DNA of 64,000 nt from Ustilago trichophora (GCA_900323505.1 OOIN01000012.1:372001-436000), one strand, 5' to 3'. Numbered from the stretch's first letter, positions 50,844 through 61,440 are shown. The notes: generated by a model from the sequence alone, not told the origin. A program made the numbers and translations.

Positions 50844-51830
50844 ATGCCACGTTTGGAAACCACTTCCGGCTGGTCGCGTCTGAAGGACGACGTGGCCGCG
50901 CTCTTCTCACCAAGCACAGGTTCTCTAAGTGCCCGCCTGGCCATCTTGAAAACGCTCCTCTTGCGCTCCGTCCGTCTCTCCCTCGGCACACAGTCTTCAT
51001 CCTCAACCGCCCCTCTGCTACCGCTACGCATTCGACCGGCCTTTGTCATTTTAAACATCCTCGACCTCATCTTGCTCGGCATCCTCGGCTTCCATCCTCG
51101 CGGACAGACATGGATCCGAATCAACGACAAGATTCTCCACTTTGTCTGCTTCTTCCTCGCTACAGCCATGTTTTACATGATTTGGGACGTCGACGAACCA
51201 GCCCGTGCCAGCTATCTGTGGCGCAATGCTTCGCTGATTCTTACTGGCATCACATGCTTTCTCGTGGGCGGCATTGGAAGCGAAATCGTACAGAGTTTGC
51301 TGCCGTACAAGCAGTTTCAAATCGGAGACATTGTTGCCAACTTGCTCGGAAGTTCGTTGGGATTGTTCTTTTCGTACCATCTGGAGAAAAGGTATCGGGC
51401 AAGGAGAGAGTTGGAGAGGCTCTATGCGCCGTTGGATATAGAGGACTACGGAGATCTCGATGATGAAGCGGAGGACGATTTGGATCATAGGTCGATGCAA
51501 AGGCCAACCGCACCTAGGTCCAGTTTGAAACAGAGCCATGCAACAACTTCGGGCGGAGCAAAGAAAAAGGCAAGGTTCGATAGCAATATCTGGGATGATA
51601 GCGTCGAGATTGATAGTTTGCCGTCGAGGAACAAATCTTCAGATGCAGTTTCGTCGGATCCGCTGAGCGAAGCGGCATCGTCAAGTACAATTGCACCGGC
51701 AAAGCGTCGCGAGGATCTATTTTCCATCGATGACGATGAAGACGATGATGATGAGGCTAACACGGGCAAGGCGAATGCCAATGGTGCTTTGACTGATGCG
51801 CCGAATGTGTGGAAACAGGTCAATCCTTAG
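50844..51830 (+). CDS. VanZ-like membrane protein
   Basis: A 328-residue protein from the first ATG at 50844. The membrane part has four hydrophobic segments: about 69-86 (AFVILNILDLILLGILGF), 97-118 (NDKILHFVCFFLATAMFYMI), 130-147 and 165-182. The VanZ pattern is the DK..HF..F.L of the second segment and SEIVQSLLP...QIGDIVANLLGSSLG around 145-175 (E...Q...P...D...N..G). The C-terminal half after about 190 is charged and Ser/Asp-rich with an SIDDDEDDDDEAN acidic run, probably cytosolic. VanZ-like proteins are named after a teicoplanin-resistance protein but the eukaryotic role is unknown. It converges with ROT1. Confidence 0.82.
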   Translation: MPRLETTSGWSRLKDDVAALFSPSTGSLSARLAILKTLLLRSVRLSLGTQSSSSTAPLLPLRIRPAFVILNILDLILLGILGFHPRGQTWIRINDKILHFVCFFLATAMFYMIWDVDEPARASYLWRNASLILTGITCFLVGGIGSEIVQSLLPYKQFQIGDIVANLLGSSLGLFFSYHLEKRYRARRELERLYAPLDIEDYGDLDDEAEDDLDHRSMQRPTAPRSSLKQSHATTSGGAKKKARFDSNIWDDSVEIDSLPSRNKSSDAVSSDPLSEAASSSTIAPAKRREDLFSIDDDEDDDDEANTGKANANGALTDAPNVWKQVNP

Positions 51831-52272
51831 CATTTCAGCGCTCGAGAAAGCAGAAGCATAGCATTTGTCGTAATTCACACCAAACCTGCAACAAAATCTC
51901 ATCATTGCTCAGAGTGCGATCATCCCAACGCAAGAGTGAATCAAGTTGACAGTGACTCAAACGCGTTTCTCCAAGATCCATTCAACCGCAACACCATGAC
52001 GTGGCTTTCGAGATCGATTTCACAGATCAAAAGGAGAAGCAAGAGTGTAAAAAAAAGGGCATTGCGATACAGATCTAATAGACGGACACGTAAGATTTGA
52101 AAGAATGCAAAGAGAGGAGAAGCAAGAAGAGAAGAGAGCGTGGTATAGAACGCAGAAGTATGCGGGAATGTCCGTTGAATTGACAAGAGGTTTCGAATCC
52201 TCTAAAGGTGCACAGGGATGATACAGTGATCAAGGCAGAGTCGCTTATGACCTAAGGGTGAGAGTCGAATTG
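51831..52272. other. Convergent 3' region (VanZ-like / ROT1)
   Basis: 442 bp. No independent gene is supported, but a possible extra ROT1 exon (52075-52251, minus) is discussed in the findings. Confidence 0.5.
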
Positions 52273-52905
52273 TTACGCTCCAGCATCATTGAGTACCTGT
52301 TGGAAGAGCTGTTTGGTGGGAAGCATGTTGGGTGGACGATTTCTCAACCACATCTGTGGTAGTTTTGAGCCGTCAAAGGATTGTAATTGCAAGGCGTACG
52401 CCGATGTGCCTGCAGGTTTGAAGCCGGGATGATTGTCCTGGAAGTTGTACCAGCTCGAGATGAGTTCGAACTCGCTATAGTGGTAGATGGAGCTGGTTTG
52501 AGCGCCACATGGGTCAAGGACCTGTACGTAGCCATCTGCGGGGAAGGGTGTCAAGGTGATGGAACCGTTGGTGTGGAATTGATATGTGCCGTGCTGCCAG
52601 ATGAGCGAAGCTTTGAAGCATCGGTTGGTCACGGCGTTCGAGGTGAATTGGTAGCGCGCCTCTTCGAAAAATCCATCGTCGGTGAACGAGTAGGAAATTC
52701 CAGCAGTGGCAGGAAGCTTAAACTCCTGCGTGACAGGGTTGAAAAAGTCGAGACCGGTGGTGACGTTCTGCGAGCCCGAGGACCAGGTGCCCATGATCGA
52801 GGTTACGTTTTGAAAGGTGAATTCTTGGGCATTGACGACGGTTGGCAGAGCGAGCGATGCGACGGCAAGCGCGACCGAGAGAGTTGTGATGAGTCTCGAC
52901 ATCAT
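52273..52905 (-). CDS. ROT1: ROT1, ER chaperone-like protein
   Basis: ROT1 is a fungal ER protein needed for folding and glycosylation of cell-wall and membrane proteins. The 210-residue ORF has a clear signal peptide (about 1-26, ending VVNA before QEF). It then follows the yeast pattern: IMGTWSSGSQNVTTG, PATAGISYSFTDDGFFEEA, CFKASLIWQHGTYQFHTNG, DGYVQVLDPCG, ALQLQSFDGS and RPPNMLPT near the end. Several N-glycosylation sequons and a pair of Cys are present. Unlike yeast Rot1, which ends in a hydrophobic anchor, this frame stops right after LPTKQLFQQVLNDAGA, without an anchor. Either the protein is soluble in the ER lumen or a C-terminal exon is missing from the simple reading. Two adjacent ATGs (52905, 52902) are equivalent starts. 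Confidence 0.92.
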   Translation of the reverse strand: MMSRLITTLSVALAVASLALPTVVNAQEFTFQNVTSIMGTWSSGSQNVTTGLDFFNPVTQEFKLPATAGISYSFTDDGFFEEARYQFTSNAVTNRCFKASLIWQHGTYQFHTNGSITLTPFPADGYVQVLDPCGAQTSSIYHYSEFELISSWYNFQDNHPGFKPAGTSAYALQLQSFDGSKLPQMWLRNRPPNMLPTKQLFQQVLNDAGA

Positions 52906-53872
52906 CTTGCGAGAATGAAAGCTAGCAGCGGCCGCGGCAGCAACAGTAGCAGATTATGAAACAAGATCAGCGATGTGGGGGGTGGAGTGGTGGGTGGTGG
53001 GCGGATGTCAAGACGTAGATAAGCGCGATGCTTTCCAACAGCTGGGCTCGAAAATGCGCGCTAGAGGAATGCGGACAATTCTTTTGCTACGATACGCGCG
53101 TGATGGAGAGGAGAAACTAAACTACGCAGAGGATGAAGAGGTGGTGATGAGGATCGAACCAAGTAACGATCCGACAGAGGGTGTCAAGAATTCCAAGTAC
53201 AGTACAGTACAGTGCAGTAGTCAGTCACGCTCACGCTCAGGTGTTGCGCTTCCTGCACACATAAGATTTATGCTTCTCGATAGTCGGCCTTGACAACGAG
53301 AGACTGCTGTGCTGTGCTGTGCTGTGCTGTATGCGAATTGAATTGGAAATTTCAAAGAAAGGGAGCTAGAAAGTCTGCGCTTGCTTGCTTGACTCCACAG
53401 CGCCGTCGCCTTGAACCTCAGGGCGGATTTGGCTCTGCGCCGCAGGTTCGCTGCTCGGGTGCCCAGACACGTTTGCCATCCGGCACAAAACCACACGAAA
53501 ATTCAAAGACACACACACCTACGTCAACGTTGCTTGCTTTTCTCCAAATTGTTTTCCAAATAAAAAATTGAATAAAAAATCGAACTCACTCCGTTGCAAG
53601 GTGCGCAACGCAGAATTCCAATTTTGGTTGCTGCACTCGCCCTTTTTGTGACAACCAGCTTTAGATTCCTTTTCCAGTTGCAATCAGAGATCGGGCTGCC
53701 CGATCTGTCACGCCAGCACCGCTGCTCACCATTGCGGCCTCTTCTTCAAACTTGATCACAAAAGCACACAAGCGAAATGCAAGAGTGCATTGGTATGATG
53801 AAGGTCTCCTCTGAACTAACACACACCTAGTTGGATAGACATGGTCAGAACCATTTGGTATCATCAAAAGCT
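52906..53872. other. Intergenic region upstream of ROT1
   Basis: 967 bp holding the ROT1 promoter and the 3' end of the ARM-repeat gene. It contains a TACTGTAC-family block at 53197-53220 and a TGTGC pentamer run at about 53308-53330. No gene is seen. Confidence 0.55.
53197..53220. repeat. GTACAGTAC-family motif block
   Basis: Overlapping GTACA units ending in GTGCAGTAG, about 290 bp upstream of the ROT1 start. Confidence 0.7.
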
Positions 53873-56860
53873 TCACGCAGAAACCTTGGAAACCGCTTCA
53901 AGAGCATCGGCTGCCGCGGTAAGCGCCTCGGTCGGGCCCTGATCCTTGAGCTGCTCGAGCGCAGGCCGAGTCTTTGCTGCAACACGTGTCACAGCATCCT
54001 GACCAATAGCCCCTGTGCTCAATTTGCTCTTGCTAGCTCCGTGCGTAGCATGGCACAGGCTGAGCACGAGCGCACAGGCGTTGCTGGCAAATTGAGGGGG
54101 CATCCGGGCGTCTCGCCTGGCCAGAACTAGGTTGACCATGTCGAGCGCGCAAGCGGGTGGTGGCAACGGATGAGACGAGGTCGATGCCGAGCTGTCCACC
54201 GTTGAGCGTCTTCGCGGTGCGCGCAAAGCAGTCGCTTCTTCGTCCGATCCCATCTTCTCATCGTCATCGTCTTCGGCGCTCGCTTTCGTGGGTTCAGCCA
54301 GCAGCGACAGGCTCACCAGTTCGGCGCCCACTCGCTCGCTTCCCACCAAAGTCAATGCAATGATCCCCTCATTAACAAGTACAGGATACTTGGGGCTGGT
54401 GCGCACCATCTCGGAGAGCGCCTGGATCACGTCCCTTCGCACCACCTTGCGACGGGCTCCAAGGATCGCCTCATCCGACCATGCTTGCGAAGCCCCTTTG
54501 CTTCGAGCGCTCGTCCACAGGCTCTTGACAACGTTGACGAGCACGCGGGTGGCCTCCATCTTGGTGGGAACGTCGTCGATGCGTCGGATCATGTCCACCA
54601 GCGCGTTGAGCGCCGACGGACGGGGGTTAGTGCTGTCCGCCTCGCCATCCACGAGACGCATCGCATTTTCGGTTACGCCGGCGCAGAGATGCTTGAGCAG
54701 ACCGACGGTCGCAAATTGAAGCGGCTGCACCATGTCCTTGTCCCGATTCATGAATCGTACGACGACATCGATCACATTCAGTTGGCCGATCACGGCCTTG
54801 TTCGGCGCCGGGATCGACAGGTTCTTGAGTAGCGAAACAAGGCCGTGCGCCACCTTGATGTCGTCTGCTTGGCCGAGAAGGGAAGCCAAAAAGGGTGCTA
54901 GGCTGTGCTCTTGCACCAGGCTGAGGCAGTGGGCGTCGCTGCGAGCCAGGTTGCCGAGCGCGAGCATGCCGCAGCTGACCAGATCATCGCGCGTCTTTGC
55001 GTCGTATCGGATCCAGACTTTGAGGCGGTCGATGAAACCAAGAGATCCACTGAACAGTTCCACCATGTTGGTGTCGTCTCCAGCGATCGCCACGACAGCG
55101 CGGGCGGCCGAGGCTTTGACCTTCGCAAAGGCCTTGCGCATCTCTTCCATAGATTGCGTATCCTCGCTCGACAACTCCGTGGGAGCTTGCGAGGGGTGAA
55201 GCGCAGAGAGGTCTCTGACCCATTCTTGTGGCAATTCGGCCTTCTCGACGAATGACATGAGCACATCCAAACCCGAGTCGAAGTGAGTTTCGAGATCGTC
55301 TTGACCGGCTACGTCGGCTTCCTTTGAAAATAGTCGCACTGCACATCGACGAAACTCGTGGTCTTCTGCCGCACACGACTCGACAAGTGTAGCCACCGTC
55401 TGTAGGATCTCGGCATCCGAGTCGACCAACTCCTCGACGTCGTCTTCATCCAGCTCGAGACGTCGTCCCGCAGCCTTGTCGGTCTGTACTACCGACAGAT
55501 ACAGCGACAGCGGTCGGAGCAGATCGCAGAAACAGCGGCGTGACAGGATGGACCGCACATCGCGGGGTGGCATCTCCCCATCATCGCCATCATCCATCTC
55601 ATCCGAGGGAGTACCAGGCTGGCCTTCCTTCTCCTCTTTGGCATCATCAAAGATCTCCTGCACGACACGCCACGCCCAGCTGGACACGGTTGCTCCCATC
55701 TGGAGCTTGGTGAGCGCTTCTCCGTCGTTCTCGATCTCGACGGTCTGCGGCAAGGCCCAGAGGTGTGGGAGGTATATGCGCTGATTCGAGGCGACCGAGG
55801 TGAGAGTCGAAATGCAATCGACGCTGAGAAGCGATTGACGGGTGGCGATATGCTCGAGCTGCATGTTGAGCACGGCGCCCATGGCGGCACGAAGAAATGT
55901 GAGGATCTTGACCGAAAAGAGGGCGGTCGACCTTGAGTGCTCCTGCTTGCGCAAGATGGCAGAGACGGCAGCCAAGACGGTTGGCGCGGCATTGAGGCCA
56001 TCCAGCAATGTGCGGTTGGCATCGTGGTCGATGCACAGGTTGGCGAGCACGCGGAAGATCTCGATGGCTGCTTCGAGGACGTGATTGTTCGGTGCATGCT
56101 TCGAAGTTGCCGAGTCGGTACAGAGCCAGAGCTGAAGTGCCGAGACGCAATCGGCGGGCAATCTCGAGGTGCCGAGAGGCGTTCGATGGCGACCCGAGCG
56201 CAGGACGTCGGCAATCGGTTTCAGTTCCCTCGCCAAGCCATCCCACACGTCGTTCAGTTCAAAGTCTTGGGAAGAAGAAGATGATAGCGAGTAGGAGGTA
56301 GCGGATGTGGGTTCAGCCGAGAAGAAGGGCTCGTTGGCCTTAAGAATGGATGGCGAGGCGACGACATTGGAAGCGTCAGAGAAGGACAGACCAGCGCCGA
56401 GCTGAGGAAGGATGGGAAGACCGGACGTCAGGTTTGGTTGGGAAGGCTGGCCATTGGAGTTCGGGAGCTGTGCATCCGAGAAGGCGTCGGCAGTGACTGT
56501 GGACGAGCGAGCAGGGGCAGACTCGGGAGTGATGGTGCTGGCTATGGAGCTTCCTGTCGCCTGACGAGCTGGCTGTATCGTGACGTTAGCTGCAGATGCG
56601 GTACCGTCGCCAGAGAAGGAAATGCCCGAGTCGTTGGTAATGTTGTGAATGGTCGACGTTTTGTGAATCTGATGCACGAGCCTGGCGAGATCGTCTTTGA
56701 GTCTGCCAGAGGTGGATGAGGTGGAAGGCGTGGTTGATATCCTCATCTTGACACAGAGAGAGCGGGACCGGCCCTGCGAGCAACGGTGGCGTTTGAGAGA
56801 GGGCCTGTGGGGATAACATTTAGGAGAGGGAAGCGGGTGAGTTTGGCGAAACGAAAGCAT
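53873..56860 (-). CDS. Armadillo-repeat protein of the SmgGDS (RAP1GDS1) type
   Basis: A 995-residue, probably cytosolic protein. SmgGDS proteins bind prenylated small GTPases and promote nucleotide exchange. The strongest resemblance is at about 630-720: CGMLALGNLARSDAHC, GLVSLLKNLSIPAPNKAVIG and FATVGLLKHLCAG match SmgGDS armadillo repeats. Helical ARM-like segments run from about 215 to 850. The first 200 residues are Ser/Thr/Pro-rich and probably disordered. Charged inserts (EDDDDEKMGSDEEA near 880) break up the C-terminal part. The ORF starts at an ATG at 56860, but its first 38 residues are His/Arg-rich without family support. A second in-frame ATG at 56746 (MRISTTPSTS) is an equally good start. 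The fungal partner GTPase is unknown. Confidence 0.8.
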   Translation of the reverse strand: MLSFRQTHPLPSPKCYPHRPSLKRHRCSQGRSRSLCVKMRISTTPSTSSTSGRLKDDLARLVHQIHKTSTIHNITNDSGISFSGDGTASAANVTIQPARQATGSSIASTITPESAPARSSTVTADAFSDAQLPNSNGQPSQPNLTSGLPILPQLGAGLSFSDASNVVASPSILKANEPFFSAEPTSATSYSLSSSSSQDFELNDVWDGLARELKPIADVLRSGRHRTPLGTSRLPADCVSALQLWLCTDSATSKHAPNNHVLEAAIEIFRVLANLCIDHDANRTLLDGLNAAPTVLAAVSAILRKQEHSRSTALFSVKILTFLRAAMGAVLNMQLEHIATRQSLLSVDCISTLTSVASNQRIYLPHLWALPQTVEIENDGEALTKLQMGATVSSWAWRVVQEIFDDAKEEKEGQPGTPSDEMDDGDDGEMPPRDVRSILSRRCFCDLLRPLSLYLSVVQTDKAAGRRLELDEDDVEELVDSDAEILQTVATLVESCAAEDHEFRRCAVRLFSKEADVAGQDDLETHFDSGLDVLMSFVEKAELPQEWVRDLSALHPSQAPTELSSEDTQSMEEMRKAFAKVKASAARAVVAIAGDDTNMVELFSGSLGFIDRLKVWIRYDAKTRDDLVSCGMLALGNLARSDAHCLSLVQEHSLAPFLASLLGQADDIKVAHGLVSLLKNLSIPAPNKAVIGQLNVIDVVVRFMNRDKDMVQPLQFATVGLLKHLCAGVTENAMRLVDGEADSTNPRPSALNALVDMIRRIDDVPTKMEATRVLVNVVKSLWTSARSKGASQAWSDEAILGARRKVVRRDVIQALSEMVRTSPKYPVLVNEGIIALTLVGSERVGAELVSLSLLAEPTKASAEDDDDEKMGSDEEATALRAPRRRSTVDSSASTSSHPLPPPACALDMVNLVLARRDARMPPQFASNACALVLSLCHATHGASKSKLSTGAIGQDAVTRVAAKTRPALEQLKDQGPTEALTAAADALEAVSKVSA

Positions 56861-57092
56861 GTCGATGGGCTGGGCACGCGTAGAGGGTTGTGATCATCCC
56901 TTGTTGAATGCGAAGGTGCAGAGTTCGATCAAAGGAGCAAGATATCTATCTTGAAGTAGGTGGAGAAGAGTGCGTGGCGGTGATGGTGACGACGGTGGAT
57001 GGGATACTAGCATGAAGTGTAGAGGGAAGAGCGAGTTGCTGGATGGGCAAGGGCGAGGGAGATCTAGACAGGCAGCATAAATGGGAGGCAGA

Positions 57093-57426
57093 ACTTACAA
57101 TAAGAATGGTGTGCCAGCCAGAGCCTGATGTTCTGCTCGAAAAGCGTCGTCAAAGGAGAGGAGCTGACGTTGACGAAGCTGTGCAGAGTGCCAAGGGTTG
57201 CAGCTGCGGGGGACCCTTCCCGACGGGCCTTGTGGTTCAAGTGTTGGTTGAACAGACGCTTTAGAAGGGCTGTATGCAGTCGTAGGAGATGAGATGAGCC
57301 GAGACCCCACGAGGCACAGCTTGTTGAGTCAATGGTGACGAGTTGGAAGGGTTGGTTGGCTGATGTCTCTGTGTTGGGGTGGACGAGGTCAAAGCGAGCG
57401 AGGAGCAACAGCAGAAAGGGTCCTGA
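57093..57426 (-). other. Possible uncharacterised exon or transcribed leader
   Basis: The minus strand is open for about 110 codons with strongly C-ending third positions and ends at a perfect GTAAGT donor next to 57093. A CAG acceptor lies just before it (near 57427). The peptide (for example HTALLKRLFNQHLNHKARR, SSPLTTLFEQNIRLWLAHH) resembles nothing I recognise, and no ATG lies in frame after the preceding stop. It may be a 5' leader exon of the SmgGDS-like gene or part of a small unannotated gene. C-rich leaders in this genome could mimic such codon use, so this is weak. Confidence 0.3.
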
Positions 57427-57748
57427 CGTGTACTGACTTTACTGTAATTTCAACCTTGGCAGGCACAGCAAAGAGCAGCACCGCTTCTTCTTGCTTCAAT
57501 TCAGCTCACAGCAAGTCTTAATTTCATCCAACCAACCATTCATGCCCGCCTCATCTCTGTCTCCACAGCCTTCAAAACCGCTTTGATCAATCTTTATCCT
57601 TTGAAAGGCTGTGTAGCTCTCCGCCAACTTGGTGATAACCAAGTTGCTGGTCATCTTGTAGGATTGGATTGTCTGTCACAAATACTCAGGTCGCTGTGAC
57701 TGTAGATATGCAGAATGACAACTAACTTGGCCTGTCCGACGGCAGGTC

Positions 57749-57787
57749 TACTGTACAGTACAGTACAGTACTGTACAGTACTGTACA
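57749..57787. repeat. Largest TACTGTAC/GTACAGTA block
   Basis: 39 bp made entirely of overlapping TACTGTAC and GTACAGTA words; large parts are perfectly self-complementary. It lies in the divergent spacer between the SmgGDS-like gene and SRP54. Confidence 0.8.
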
Positions 57788-58510
57788 CTGCCGAAAAGTG
57801 CAGGAAAGTCACAAGCGTTATCGGCCAGAATTGCACCGCTACGCCGCCAATCTCGGCTGTCCAAGGTTGCACAGCCCCGTTCATCTTGTCTCTTCTCAGG
57901 CAACAACCGAAACTTCTGCAGTAACGTTACTGTATCTCTCTGCCGTTGATGATCGGAAGACCTACGTTGCTGCCGATCGACCGCTCTGTGGCTCCGACTC
58001 CTCGTTACAACATAGAGATGGTACAGCCCACCTCGTGGCTCCAGCGAAGCCAGTTGACCATCTTCGGATTGCTGCTTGTCTTCTCCCGATGTTCGCTTGA
58101 ATTTTTTCTCGCACTCTGTTCCATCATGATGATTCAATCGACATGATGCTCAATGTGGTATTTGACCAGAGGAGTTTGATGTGACACAGCCGCGACAGGC
58201 TTGCGAAGGTTCTTTTGAGTGCACTTTTGGCTTGGCGCAAGCACCGCCTTGCAGCTGTGACGCTACGATCTGTGAGCAACCGCGCGGCAAGTGGAGGGAG
58301 ATTTTGACACTGTTAGACCTACATACAATACAAGAAGCATGCATTTGTTAGAGCCGCGGTCATAACACTTTGTCGGATTTCAAGCCACGTGATTGCAGCA
58401 ATTGAGCTTTGCGAAGTGGCAGCTGCACGCCTATTGGACCCCACAACGACACCGTCACCTCTTCATGCTCTTGCCATCATCAGCATTCCTCGATCGAACC
58501 ACTGCCCAGT

Positions 58511-60448
58511 ATGGTTCTTTCCGATCTCGGTAGGCGCATCAATAGCGCCTTTCAGGACCTCTCCAAAGTCCCCATCGTCGACGCCGCATCCATCGATCAG
58601 CTCCTTAAGTCGGTCTGCAACGCCCTCATCGAAGCCGATGTCAACGTCAAGCTTGTCGCCAACCTTCGCTCGCAAGTCAAGAACCAGGTCACTGCTCTCC
58701 TCAATGACAAGACAAACGCCAACTGGACCGATGCGCAGCGTCGTCAGCGCGTCCAGAAGGCCGTCTTTGACCATCTCGTAGCGCTCGTTGACCCCCTTCA
58801 CGGCCAAACCAAGACCGATGACGAGTCTGGTGCCGTGGTAGCTGCCGGCAATGCTGGACCCGGTGACATCTTCAAGCCCAAAAAGGGCAAGCCCAATGTC
58901 ATCATGTTTGTCGGTCTCCAGGGTTCTGGTAAGACTACCTCGTGTACCAAGCTCGCCCTCTACTACCAGAAGCGCGGCTTCAAGACAGGTCTCGTCTGCG
59001 CCGATACCTTCCGTGCCGGTGCCTTTGACCAGCTCAAGCAGAACGCCAGCAAGATCAACGTTCCCTTCTACGGAAGCTATACCGAGACCGACCCTGTCGC
59101 CATCTCAGCAGCAGGTGTAGCTAGCTTCAAGCAGAACCGATTCGAAGTCATCATCGTCGATACCTCCGGTCGTCACAAGCAGGAGCAGGAACTCTTTGAC
59201 GAGATGCGAGAGATCGATGCAGTCGTCACACCCGATCTGACCATCATGGTTCTCGACGCCAACATCGGTCAGGCGGCCGAGGCACAGTCGCGCGCTTTCA
59301 AGGAGGCCGCCGGCTACGGTGCCATCATTGTCACCAAGCTCGACGGTCACGCCAAGGGTGGTGGTGCTATTTCTGCCGTTGCCGCCACATCGACGCCCAT
59401 CATGTTCATCGGTACCGGTGAGCACGCTGCCGATCTGGAGCCCTTCCGTGCTCAGCCTTTCATCTCGAAACTCCTCGGCATGGGCGACATCAGCGGTCTC
59501 ATGGACAAGATGGAAGAGATGCAAATGAACGGTGGACAGGAACGTCAACGTGAGATGCTCAAAAAGATTGAAGAGGGCGGCATTTTCAGCATTCGCGACT
59601 GGAGGGAGCAGCTCGGCAACATTATGGGCATGGGTCCCTTGTCAAAGATTGCCGGTATGATTCCAGGAATGGGAGCAATGCTCAGCGGAGCAGGCGGCGA
59701 CGACGAAGCAGCCGGCGGCAAGATGAAGCGTATGATGTTTATCACCGACGCCATGACCGCCGAGGAGCTGGACAGCGACGGACGACTCTTCACCGCCCCC
59801 ATCCGATCCAAGAAGCCTCCTCCTTCCGAATCAAAAGAAGTTGCCATTGCCGAGAGCTCCACCGCCGCTGGCAAGAGCAAGAAGAAAAAGAAGCCCCAGC
59901 CAAAAGTCCGCATGACCGCACGCGCCCGTCGTGTGGCTCGAGGCTCTGGCACCTCGGTCAAAGAGGTTGAGGAGTTTTTGATGCAGTACCGAATGGTCGC
60001 AAACATGGTTAAAAAGATGGGAGGAAAGCAGGGCTGGTTACGCCAAATGCAAGGAATGGGTGCTGCTGGTGGCAAAGGAAAGATGCCAACTCCTGGCATG
60101 CTTCCACCGGGAATGTCGCGGGAGCAGGTCATGCAGATGCAAAATGCGCTGCCGCCCGAGATCAAGGCACAGCTTCGTCAACCGGGTGGTCGCGAGAAGC
60201 TGCTTCAGCAGATCCAATCGGGAAACATTCCAGAAGGTCTAGCTGGTATGGGCGGCGGTATGGGTGGTCTCGGTGGATTAGGTGGGTTAGGTGGATTAGC
60301 AAACATGATGGGAGGAGGCGGTGGAGGGATGCCTGATATGGCACAGATGCAGAGCATGATGCAGAGTATGGGCGGAATGGGCGGAATGATGAATATGATG
60401 AAAGGTATGATGGGCGGAGGAGGAGGAGGAGGAGGTCCTCCTCGCTGA
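58511..60448 (+). CDS. SRP54: Signal recognition particle 54 kDa subunit
   Basis: This GTPase of the cytosolic SRP binds signal sequences and the SRP RNA. It has 645 residues; the canonical start [10 protein letters not shown] sits at the ATG at 58511. Domains: N domain (1-95; ALIEADVN), G domain with GLQGSGKTT (135-143), [15 protein letters not shown] (165-179), DTSGRHKQE (217-225) and [11 protein letters not shown] (275-285), then the Met-rich M domain (about 335 to the end). The family RVARGSG...EFLMQY and VKKMGG motifs of the M domain are present. A Lys/Pro/Ser-rich insert of about 40 residues (about 430-470) precedes RVARGSG, and the tail is a long Gly/Met repeat. Both explain the extra length over human SRP54 (504). 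A family member without frameshifts, certainly functional in appearance. Confidence 0.96.
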   Translation: MVLSDLGRRINSAFQDLSKVPIVDAASIDQLLKSVCNALIEADVNVKLVANLRSQVKNQVTALLNDKTNANWTDAQRRQRVQKAVFDHLVALVDPLHGQTKTDDESGAVVAAGNAGPGDIFKPKKGKPNVIMFVGLQGSGKTTSCTKLALYYQKRGFKTGLVCADTFRAGAFDQLKQNASKINVPFYGSYTETDPVAISAAGVASFKQNRFEVIIVDTSGRHKQEQELFDEMREIDAVVTPDLTIMVLDANIGQAAEAQSRAFKEAAGYGAIIVTKLDGHAKGGGAISAVAATSTPIMFIGTGEHAADLEPFRAQPFISKLLGMGDISGLMDKMEEMQMNGGQERQREMLKKIEEGGIFSIRDWREQLGNIMGMGPLSKIAGMIPGMGAMLSGAGGDDEAAGGKMKRMMFITDAMTAEELDSDGRLFTAPIRSKKPPPSESKEVAIAESSTAAGKSKKKKKPQPKVRMTARARRVARGSGTSVKEVEEFLMQYRMVANMVKKMGGKQGWLRQMQGMGAAGGKGKMPTPGMLPPGMSREQVMQMQNALPPEIKAQLRQPGGREKLLQQIQSGNIPEGLAGMGGGMGGLGGLGGLGGLANMMGGGGGGMPDMAQMQSMMQSMGGMGGMMNMMKGMMGGGGGGGGPPR

Positions 60449-61212
60449 TAGAAATCATGACACTTTCTTCCTCTTGCCTTCAAATTTCCCCTTTCCCCAT
60501 TTCCTCAGCTTGATTCCTGCTTGAATTCAATTCGACGCAATCAAGAGCTTTCGTTTTGATAACCTTTGCAAACCGAAACGGTCTTCTTAGATGAATCAGC
60601 GAATGATCAGATCAAACATGTGAAAAAGGTATCGATATAGATTTTACTTTTGGAGGCAAATCAGACGAACGATGTAATGTGTTGAGTGGTGGTGAGTGAC
60701 GGGGGTTTAAAGTTTGAATTGGCTGATGGAGAAGTCTGTACTGCACTGTAAAATCTGGATCTTGTTTATGCTGTTTACACCCCATTGATAATCTTTAGAC
60801 CTCATACCAGCTTAATCACAGCCTTTTTTGAAATCAACAAAACATCCACAACCAAAACCCAAAATCGATCGCTATACACTAACAAACTTCTCTCCCTCTC
60901 CAACAACCCCCCATCTCAACAATCTACAAAGCCTAAAATATGATTCAAACACCTCAGATGCACAACTAAGCCCCCACGCACAAAAGCAAAGCCAATATAT
61001 ATATATATATGGTACGGTCCACACCTTTTCACAAAGGCATCCGCGTCAATACTTCAGCTGCGTCACTGCAGCACCCGGTGGGATATATAAAGGCAAGAAC
61101 AAAATGTAATGTGATTATGGTGTGGACACGACTCGAGACAAAAAGGAGAGCAAAGGACACAAAAAGGAAAAATCAAGCGGTGGCAATCGAAAGCGCTGCG
61201 GTAGAGTTCAAC
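60449..61212. other. Convergent 3' region (SRP54 / NOT4)
   Basis: 764 bp with no supported gene. It contains an AT dinucleotide run near 60996-61009 and a TGTACTGCACTGTA motif near 60737. Confidence 0.55.
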
Positions 61213-61408
61213 TCAGGACATGTTTGGATAAGGAGACGCCTGTCCTTGACCCTGTCCTTGGCCTTGACCCTGCTGTTGCTGCAAGAAGCGCTGGTGATCG
61301 TTGTACTGCGGTGCAGACCCAAACCCTGCCTGGTCAAAGGGCGAGAAAGACGAGACGCCACCGAATCCTCCCATTCCCGCACCATAGCGGTTGCCAAACT
61401 GCTGCTGT

Positions 61409-61440
<32 letters not shown>

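Larger units (their letters stand above)
56861..58510. other. Divergent intergenic region between the SmgGDS-like gene and SRP54
   Basis: 1.65 kb. The part next to the SmgGDS gene holds a possible minus-strand exon (57093-57426; separate entry). The middle holds the largest TACTGTAC block (57749-57787). The SRP54-proximal part has a CACGTG E-box at 58386-58391, 120 bp before the SRP54 ATG. Confidence 0.5.
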
